Below, one piece after another: positions 48,501 to 59,400 of a stretch of DNA of 64,000 nt; positions within the stretch are counted from its first letter, which is position 1, and each line of letters starts with the position of its first letter. Position numbers and translations under genes: made by a program. The notes below the pieces were generated by a model. It searched no databases and was not told where the DNA came from. It saw nothing but the letters and a program-made list of their open reading frames with translations. The stretch lies in contig OU342807.1 of NCBI GenBank assembly GCA_910591455.2, forward strand, positions 4,293,430 through 4,357,429. The letters run 5' to 3'. The stretch is from Pholis gunnellus. Lineage: Eukaryota; Chordata; Actinopteri; Perciformes; Pholidae.

Positions 48501-51500
48501 GGAGTTTGAGATAAAGTGGAATAAATCTATTTCTGAGGCGACATGATGGAACTGGTTCCCGGTGAACTTTCACCAGGATGTCCAGTTACACTTTGTACTG
48601 GTTGTTATTTCAGTGAAGCTGTGGACACTTGGTGATACAACTCAGTTTAACATGAAAAGGATAAAGCCAAATAGCACGTCATTCAACACTACTTGTGAGC
48701 TGGTTAACAGTAACAGTGTATTTATAGCATTGTTAGTATGTTGTGTGCTTGTATTGCATATTTGAAGGAGTATTCATTGTCTTTTTAGGGAAGCGTTATG
48801 ACCATAGACTGTGTAAGACTTCTCTCTTGATTTATTACCTCAGTAAACATCGTAAACATGAGTTTATGGTCTCAATCTCTAGTTTCAAGTCTTCTTCAAT
48901 ACAGCATGATGTTCATTTAGTAGATGATGGTCCATTTAGAGTCAAACAGCTGCTACCAGAGCCCTATACGGCGTCTCTACGTCACTCCTCCGCATTACAA
49001 ATATGGTCGCTTATGTTCATTTGTTGAGGAAAAAACAACATGGCGACGGCCGTAATCATTAAACTCAAGGCTTCAAAACGTCACGATGACCACGTCCACC
49101 TTTAAATACGGTCTGTGATAATACAAAGCAACTGTTCAGTCAGTTTGTTACAGCCTCTAACACAAGTAATATGGGAAGCCTGTGAAGATAATGATGTCAT
49201 TTATATATCGTCCAATTTATAGAGACAACCTCGATCATTTTTCCATTATTGAACTATTGTACGATATATAGTTATGACCTCGATTATTCTTACGTTATCA
49301 ACTTTTTGTCAGGATATGGACATGACATTGATCATTTTTCCGCTCTTAAATTATCGTACGATTTATAGACACAACCTCGATCATTTCATGTTCTTGACAT
49401 ATTGTACTATGAATGGATTTGACCCATTGTGTTAGTTTACATAAGAATGTCACCAACTTTTCTTCCTAGATGCCAGAATAAAGAGCAGGGATCTCATTAC
49501 TATTATGAGACTTGAGCATTACGCAGACATAGCACCAATTATTAACAGAGCCCGAGAATTAAATTTATATATTCAGTACATGTATTCCCATGTCTGAAGC
49601 TTCTCAAGAATTAGGCTAAAAGTTCTTTGCTCTTTGAAAGGGTGTACTTGCATTATTATGCTATTGTATTATCATAGTATCAGAGTCATAAAGCGGTAAA
49701 GGATAAGAGCTATTGATGTGTTGATTGACAGTGAGATAGACCAATCGATTCGTCTGCAAGCATAACGTAAAAAGCGAGCGGGACGCCTGTGTTCTTTCAC
49801 GTCTCCTTTATACCGATGTCTATTCTTATGGATGCCACTTTCCTGAGTTCATTTCTGTATTTGAAATCAATACGCACTTCTGTGCGTTCCCCCGAGGAGC
49901 TGCTGCGGAGGGTTTTGCTGCTGCAGTCGACATCTTCCATATCTGAGAGAAAGTGTAAGAAAGGAGCAACACCTCCGTCCTGCTGGCCAGGCAGCGTGGG
50001 AGGACAGAGACAAATCCAAAAATCAAATCAACACTAACTAACGTGGCGGTCTCTCAAACGTTGTAGTGATCGAAATGCAGAAATGATTTTAGTGGTGTTA
50101 GAAGTGTTCCTGCTGACAGCTGGGCTGATGTGCGTTCAGATCTTAAGAGGTTCAGATGAAAGTTCAAGGGTAGTGGTGGAGGAAGTAATCAGGTTTTTAA
50201 CTTAACGAAAAGTGTAGAAACACTCCGTCACAAGGAAAAGTAAAGCAATCAAACTTTTACTTAAATTAGAGGTGAAATAAAAAATGCCCGTTTAACAGTT
50301 TTTGATCACACTTTGGTCGTTCTGTGCATCTAGTCAACAATACATAATAATACAAAATCAATTTATTCGTATTTTTGTACCAAAATCCAATCTTTACTTC
50401 CTGTAAAACAAAATGTGTGTGTGATTACGTAAGCTGGTACCAACCAAGTTCAACTTATGCTATCATGACACACATCAATCCATCAATCCATCAATCCATC
50501 AGCTTTTAGAGAAAAGGTGTGTGTGGACTCAGAGTCCTCTGTAGCTCTCAAACACACCAGCAGAGCGCCGGGCTTTAAAGCAAAGTTCACATTGCGTCCA
50601 AATGTTGGAGTTACAACTTCCAGGTCCCACGTGATGCTACTGGTCCCAAAATGATTTATTATTTCACATAGAAGTAGATGGGAGAGAGATGTCTCTAAAT
50701 AAGGGGAAAATGTCTTTAGGGGTGAATCAACTTGCCAGTACGAACATTTGTGTAGCACTGATTTAAATAATCGGATCCTAAAAGTTGTAAAATGCACAAT
50801 TAGCGTTATGCAGAGTAATTTTCTTTCCTCCGTTCATGTGAATGAGTGTGAAGGCTGGGAGGCGTGGCTAAAGGAAACATGATTGATGGGCCCATCACTG
50901 AGGATAGTTTTAAACTGGGTAGTTGAACTTTAGTGCGTCACTGAGTAACTTTCATGGGAATGAACGGGGCGCCGCCTCCGAAACTTTTCAACAGTCCAAT
51001 CAAATGCAAAGGATTTGATTAAAATCTCTCACGTGACTGAACGCAACTCAAATATTCCGTCTCACCGGCGGATCCTCGCTGTGCAGCTAATGACGCTTTA
51101 ACTTTCGTTTCAGTGGGACTTAAAGCGAAAGTACTCATTTGAGTTAAATTCAACCTTCGTCTTCATCACCAATGAAAGTAGTGTTCGGTCTACGTAGTGA
51201 ACACTACGTTTCACAACGGAGGTGAAGAGACGGATGGAAGGAGGGGAGGTGTCAACCAGACAGAGGATGATGGGAGGAGGCCTTTTGATATGGTGCCCAG
51301 AGGGACAGGGATCAAGCGAGAGGCAGAGATTGGGGAAGACGAAGGGGGGGGGGGGGGGGAAGGGAAGGCTTTGGGATGAACAGGAATAGCGGCGTGACGA
51401 AGTCCCTAGCCCACTCACTGCTTCCCCTCGGGGAGCGACACGCGTGCTCCTCTGAAGCCGACAAGACTTTAATTAGAACAACATAAAGCCTTCAAGAGCA

Positions 51501-53292
51501 GAGCTGAGGAGGACGAGGAGGATAAGGAGGAGGAGGAAGGAGCAGAACAAAGAACGTCCTCGCCAACCATCAAGTCTGTCTCATCGCAGAACGTCTGCAG
51601 AGAGTTCTCCAAGAGCTACGAGGGGAACGCCGCCATGCTGGAGGAATCCTTTTTTCATGACAAGATAATAACTACAACAACAACCGTGTATTGTGTTCTG
51701 GCTTATGAGCCAAATTTAGGATACAAAAATGCATGTGGTGCAAGGATAATCCATGAAAATCCATTGCAGAGAGATTTTGCTCAACAAACGTTTGAGCTGG
51801 AGAGGACTAGCTGTGCAGATACTCAGCCAGCTAACAAGCAGAACCATTATCTAAACACCAAATTGGTCCAAACCAGTGACGATAAAATGATCAGACCAGG
51901 CGGTAACATCTGGTTCCGTCGAGTGAAGTCGATGCGGAAGTGTCTAAAAACGTGCATTCTTTCTACTCACCAGCAGGGGGGCGACTCCTCTGGTTGTATA
52001 GAAGTCTATGAGAAAATGACTCTACTTCTCTCTTGATTTATTACCTCAGTAAACATTGTAAACATGAGTTTATGGTCTCAATCTCTAGTTTCAAGTCTTC
52101 TTCAATACAGCATGATGTTCATTTAGTAAATGATGGTTCATTTAGAGTCAAACAGACCATAAAGCAGGGAATGATTTAGGGCGGGGCTTACTGTGATTGA
52201 CAGGTCGCTGCTATCTGGCAGCAATAAATCACTCCTCCGAATTCCAAATATGGTAACTTCAGTTCATCGGTTGCGAAAAAAACAACATGGCGACGGCGTA
52301 ATCACCGAACGTTTTTTTTTTTAAATGCCCACAAACAAGAGCTTTAGACTTGAACTACTTGGACAAAAAAAGACTTGAGACTTGAATTGAAATGTTCTCG
52401 AATAATTTGTGAATTGACATGGACTTGTCTCAAATAACTTGACGCTTGACTTGTACTTGCCCTCTTAGATTTGATTCAACGAGTCCCGAATAACCCGAGA
52501 CCTGGTTTGGACAGGCCCTCTCAGATTTCAGGCTTGACCTCGTCTCAAATAAATTGGAACGTGGCCTTTTCTCGAATAACTTGAGACTGTAGGAAAATAA
52601 AACAGTACATACATAAACATGTATGTACTGCGGAGTACAGATGAAACCAGTATGACATTCAAAGCAGCGGGTACGACGGTTACCTCTAAGAGAAAGTATG
52701 CAAAGTATGTCGGAAATGTAGTGAAGCCCGTGAGAGCAACTCGCTGCCAAATCTGCTGGATTACGTCTCTTCAGGAGGCTTGAGGAGAATCATGAAGTTT
52801 ATTTAATGTTCATATATGCTGGAGTAGCGTGGATGTTTATGTTCTGTTCAGTCAGCGCTTGTTCTGAAAACAGGCGACACACGAGGCTTCACAATGAGAG
52901 TATCGCGCTCGCATTAGCTGCTGAAAAACGAGTGCGTATTCAAGCATTATTTGGGCTCATCGGTGCATGTGACTTGTGAGTTCTGATACCAGAAGTTGGC
53001 TAAATATCTGGTTACCCGACCAACAGTCCAAACGCAGAAAAACTACAACCATTTAAAACAGAGAAGAGCAGCTTTAAACTCAGAGGCTCCCAAGAGAGGA
53101 ACTCTGGGTTTAACTGCTTCTCCATGAAACCACAAACCTGCCACGGTGTACAAAAGACTGTTATTATCCAATATTACCGCCGTCATTATCTCGTGTGATC
53201 AGCACACTCCTTAAGTGGATCTAATTTCAGCACTTCAGAGTCCGAAGCAGGCTGGCTGGGATCCCTGCTCACCGGATATAATGGAGTCAGTT

Positions 53293-53327
<35 letters not shown>

Positions 53328-53408
53328 TCAGACCAGAGCAATTCACTGTGCGTGTTTGTGTGTTTAAGTTTCTGCACTCACCCCAGATACCACATACGCT
53401 TGACGTAA

Positions 53409-53498
<90 letters not shown>

Positions 53499-56400
53499 CT
53501 ATCAACACTTCCTGGTTATTCTCAGCCTCCCACTTTTGCCTCCAACTCGGAGCTGTCACCACTGGGAGGTCAAAGGTCACCAAAGCCTTAATGATAAAAG
53601 ATCAACACTTTGTTCTTCTGTCGACTGGGTTTTTTTTCCCGGCTCAGCGTTTCCTCACAGAGAGAAACGTGAAGTTACTGAAACGTTAACGTCTTACAGA
53701 ACACGTCCTGGTTTATTGCAGCCCTCGGGTCAAACACACACTTCCTCTCTTCTCTCTTTGACCTGCGGTGCATCAGCAGTGGGTTTGATCCGTTCAGACG
53801 AGGTCAAACTGGAACCAGGTCATCGGTCCGACTGAATCGGTCATCAGAGCTTCACAGCGGTCTGGAGAGTCTGGTCACGGTGCGTCTTGAAATATATCCG
53901 ACTAACTGGCTCTGAACGCCAAGTCGGATCCACGAGCTTCCAGACGAACCCGCCGGCAACGCAGTCAGGAAGTGATTCACAGCTACTGAGACACTTCACA
54001 GAGAGCTGCTGAAACACTACAAAACCTAAATAAAGCAACCAAGAAGGTTAATAATGGGTTAAATATTGTGATGTTTGTAGGAAGGTGAAGAAGCAAGAAA
54101 GAGGTAGAAGTCTTTTGAACACATATTGGATCTGGCAAAGGTTGTTTTATTGTTATCTTGTTTTAAGTAAAAAGAAATAGTTGAAAGTCATTTTAGGACT
54201 TTTCTACAAAATGTCAAGGGCTGCGTTTGAAGTCTGTACACCGAAGACTCAAAGAAACTTTGGCAAAAAGGAAACGCATTAGTTCGGCCTCAGAAAATCA
54301 CACAATGTGTGTGTTTGGTGAGGAACACAGCGCAGTGAAAGCAGCTGCATCTGTAGCTTCATTCCTTACGTCTAAAGAAAAGGTGCATCAGTGTTTGTGA
54401 AACGGTGTCTCAACACAAAGAGAACGATTGATTTGGAGAAGAAATATTTGAGAAGATATGAAGAAATCAAACTGGTGTTCCAGAAGAAGCTGGATGTGAA
54501 ACTCTAAAAAATAAATAAAAATAAAAACCTCATCATGTCATCGGGAAGAATAACTTCTTGACATTAAGATTTTGGTGACATTTGATTTAATACCTGACGG
54601 CATTTATATTTCAGCAGCTGTTTATTTAAAAGGTGCTGCTGTTGTTTTTGAGTTCTTTTGAGCGTTCATTAGCTGCTGTTGATGATTTATTGTTTCTGGT
54701 AGTTTGATTTTTGTTCATTTTCCGGCTCCCTTTTTGACCTGGTGGTCACTTGTTGTTATTATTTTCAAGAGCAGGTTTATTGTTGTTGATTAATTGATCA
54801 TTTTTCTTCAGCCTTTTTGAATTCCATATTTGATTTTTCATTGTGATGAAGCGTCGTCGTATGGAAACCCCAGGAAGAGCAGTTTCTACTTTGGTAGTAA
54901 CTAAAAGGAGCTTCTAGGTAATTAAATGAATTCCCTGACCTGCTTTAATTCTGTTATCTTCACCTTCTAAACCTCAGCACCGGCCCGGCTGAAGTGCTAC
55001 TCTCTCACTGTGCCGTGAGCAGCAGCGGCGCCGGCTGCGTTCCCTCCCAGTTCACGTCGGGCCGAGGGGAGAGCGTGCTCATGTCATGGCGCCTCTTGGC
55101 TGAAGGCCTGGTAAAACAAAGCCTGGTTACAGCACTGAGGCGTGGCAAGGGGTGGCATTCCCCGTCTGAAAAACAAGCAGGTGTGCATGCCATTCCTTAT
55201 ACGGCAGCTCCAGGAGGAACGAGGTCGTCCGGCTGGGTTTCCAGAAGCCCGGGCCGGGCCCCGTTTGTGTTGTTGTACAAAAGAGAAAGGCGGCTGTCTT
55301 GTTGTCACGGCTCGTCGGGGCTGAAGGCTGAGGATCGTCAGGTTCAGCGGTTACATAAGACACTTTTCCTTCCTCCTCGTGTAACTACAAAAGCTGCATT
55401 ATTTAGATACAAAAGCACTGCAGCGGTGCAGCGCTGAGCGAGAAGTGACGCTCGGGGGCCGGGGAGGTTTCTGCGCCGTTGGAAGAGTGAAACTGGGGTT
55501 CGGTACCATTCCGAACACAGAATTGAGTCTGCTTCACCAGAACAGCGGAGTCAGCGCATCTGAAGCAGGCCGGGCACGGTTGGTTGAATTAGCTGAACAC
55601 AATGTTTTGGAGTCAAAAGTCAACGACTACGTTTAAATGCAACAAATATTCAGTTTTTTTTTTTTTTTGCCCTTACTCCGAAAAAAGACAATATTCTTAA
55701 TAAGCCGTTTACATATTAGGAATAATAGTGGAATATTAGCGTGCATGTAAACACAGCCAATTACACAGGAGAGATTCACTCCTTTATGAGCTCAACAGTC
55801 ACAACAACCTGAAACACAAAGAGCTCAAACAAGGTAGCGAGAGGTTGGTGTGGAGACACTTCGGCTTCAGTCCCACGACTGGACAAAGTGAAGGCTTCGG
55901 TTAACCACAGGGCTCAGAATAAACTTCTTTCCTCAGCGTACCGCTACGGTCCGTAACTCTACTTTAAACTGTCCCAAACTTAACAACCAATGTCTCAAAT
56001 TGAAGTCCTTTTTCATTCCACATAATAAATAGCTTTCCTATAAACCATTCATGAGAAACTTACATCACTTAACCGACTCACTCTGGACCGCTATGGAAGT
56101 TCTCCATGATGCTCCTCCGGGTGCAGAGAGACGTCAGATTGTATAGAAGTCTACGAGAAAATGACTCTACTTCTCTCTTGATTTATTCCCTCAGTAAACA
56201 TTGTAAACATGAGTTCATGGTCTCAATCTCTAGTCTTCTTCAATACAACATGATGTTCATTTAGTAAATGATGGTCCATTTAGAGTCAGAGAGACCAAAT
56301 AGAGACGTATACGGTGTCTCTACGTCACTCCTCCGCATTCCAAATATGGTAACCTCCGTTCATCGGTGGAAAAAAACAACAACATGGCGACGGCCGTAAT

Positions 56401-59400
56401 CCAAGATGGCGACAGCGTAATCGCCGAACTCGAGGCTTCAAAACGTCGGTCCACAAACCAACAGATGACGTCACGATGACTACGTCCACTACTTGTATTC
56501 AGTCTGTGGAAGTTCTGCTAGTTGTTTACTTGCTCTTATATCTGAATAAAAAAAATGTTTGGCCACAAGCATTGTCCTCGTTCTTTAAGTCATTGGTTGA
56601 TTTACTGTTAGATGTACATAGAAGATGTGAAGGGGATGAAGTAGATGATGGGACTGGGAGCAGTGGGAGGAAGATACAACCAGCAACACTTCTTCACAAT
56701 TCCATATTAAATATAAAAGGTGTACTGTGACACAAATCAAGTTCAGGCAATACACAATGATTTCCTCCTTCCTGTTTGCAGAATAAACAAACACAACTGA
56801 AGTGCAGCTTGGATCGCGTTATGACGCATTGTGCCTCCTGTATGAAACACGTGCGCGGCTGCAGAGGGGGGGGGGGGGGCGTGAACCTTGTGTCAAACTG
56901 TCTGCACAAATACACATAACTCCTCCGCACACAAACAAAGAGCACCAGAGGCCCGAGCACATCTGTCTTTCTGCGTGGGGAAGTATCATTTAATTAGCCA
57001 AGGAAACGGGCTGCAGAAACAGAGGCAGCGGAAAAGATAAGAGCGGGAGAATCACTCATCGCTCCAGCAGTGATGGTGCACAACGCCCCCAATAACACTT
57101 CCACTCCGACGGTACGCTGTATACACGTGTGCAGGCTCGTGGTCTGAGCCGCTCAGGGAGCAACAGGGATGCACAATTAATCAAACATTAATCGCGATCT
57201 TCGATCAAAATAACCGGGACTGTATTTTTGGACATAATAGTCCGATAGGCAGCAGAGGGGAAATACTCCAGTGGTGGTACATTTACTCACGTATTATACA
57301 ATTCTCAGGTACTTGTACTTTATGCTACTCTAAATACTGGAACCACTACATTTACTTGCCAACAAGTTACCTTGCAGATTAAATATATATATAAATGCTA
57401 AATATAAATGATAACTAATAGATGATGATGTATGTTTTATGGATTAAGCCACCTGTTAGTATTAAAAGTAGTTGAAATTGGCCAATGCCATGTAATAATA
57501 TAATATATGTGAATCTGAAATGGGAATAATACTTCTGTTCAATTAGGGTTTTGAATGCAGGACTTTGACTTGTAGCAGAGTATGTTCACCGTGTGGTAAA
57601 ACTACTTTTACACAAGTTAAAGGTTTGAGAACGCCTTCGACACAACGATTATTTGGAGGCTCGTCGGCTGGACAACTTCGCATCACCAGAATTAAGGATG
57701 CACCGATGTTCAATGCACTCATTACACGCTTCCCCGGCCACATCTTGATTCATCGCAAACCAAAACTAATAATATAATGTGACGTCGTTAACGAGATGCG
57801 ACGCCGGCGCTGCTTTTTTTCTTTGTCGAGCTACAAGCTGCTCAGAAACTTTACTCAAAAAGTTTCCAGAAAAAAACACACAAAAGTCTCAACACTTTGA
57901 CTCAACTTCTCACAGGTTGAGGCCCACAACTGCCTTCAACCGTCAAAAATGCACTTATTGTGAAGCAGCTTTTCATTGAAAACTCAATTCTGTAACATGG
58001 AACCCCTTTTGCGGAGAGACTTTTTGAATCCGTCCGGTGAGCCCAGCACGCTCATGTCAGACGCCATAATGCTCCATCCCTCCATCCTTCCTCTGGTTGG
58101 TGTGTCTGTGTGTCGGCCGGGCCGTCGTAGTCCTCCTCTCGGCGGTGTATTTATAGCGGAGGCCGGAGAGGAAGGAAGCCGAGCGTCCAAACATCCTGCG
58201 CGTAACTCGCTCTCAAAGCTCACGCATGACTTCACCTCAGTGTCGCGTCCCAGCAGCAACGTTTTTCTTTTCATCTGCACGCATTGTGCTACTGCAACAC
58301 CTACATTTCCCTACTGAGGATTAAAAAAGGTTTATCTTATCACAGTGATATTGGTATTATATTGGTCTATAATACATTTCTAGTTTTTACTGTAAAATGT
58401 ACAAGTTTTTTGCTATTGTACTTACTTTTCAATATCGAAATCAGCTTTAAAAATTCCGGATTGGTTGAAATGTCAACTATCCTGATTTTAATTATTATTA
58501 ACAACTGGATCAACAGGTGAGAGGTGATACATGTTAAAAGGTCTCACACTGTCTGATCAAGTCGTGATGATTAAACCACAGAGAGAGAGTCTCCTCAGCA
58601 AACTTCCTTCACTCTCGACCTTTTCTGCGTTTCTTTTGGATAGTAAACTCGGGAGTAATCGTTCCCATCTTGTGTGCCATGCTTCCCCGCTTTCCTCTTC
58701 CTCTTCCCCCTGCAGAGGATGACCCTCAGAGGAAGCAGCACTCTCTCTCTCGGTCTCAGCTTCAGAAACTTGATGACGACACGCAGTCCGTCTGCAGCAG
58801 CACATTCAGGCAACACGGGCAACAGAACAAATGGATTTACAGCTGAAATTGTTTTTTACGGCTCCGGCGGTCGGCTCCGTCGCAGCTCTGATCGGCTCCC
58901 GGCTCAATGGGAAGGAAAATTAAAAAAATCAAACGATGCTGCAGAGTGGAGGTTTTGGCTCTGCTCTGTGGAGCAAAACTCCATTTTCCTTTTAGTACAA
59001 AAGCCCTCAAACAGCCAGGAGACAGAGGACGCTGCAGTGCGATTGGCCGGGAGGTTGTAGTAACGCTAAAAAGGTGCACAAACGCCACATAGAGCCACCT
59101 CTCAATAGCTCATCATCACAGGAAGCGACTCCCCTTTAAGGAGGTTATCGCACCGCAGGCCGGCTGATGACTCTTGCTTATGTAATATAACAGAGCTCGT
59201 TTTAGAAAAAGCGCACTGAGCTTGAACACACAGCAGTGCAACAGTTCGGTCTTCAGTGCAGAATAGACAAACACTCCTACGCACTTTGTGATAACCTGCA
59301 GGCTCATTGCATTGAACGTGTCAATGCCAGACGGGTCCAGTGGAGTCTGAACAAAGTCAGTTTTGAGGAATGTCAGATTTTGCAGTAATTGTCTGGTGAG

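Noticed and set aside
51635..52036. A 133-codon plus-strand frame
   Set aside because: Its second half is interspersed element copy C, and there is no family resemblance or codon bias.
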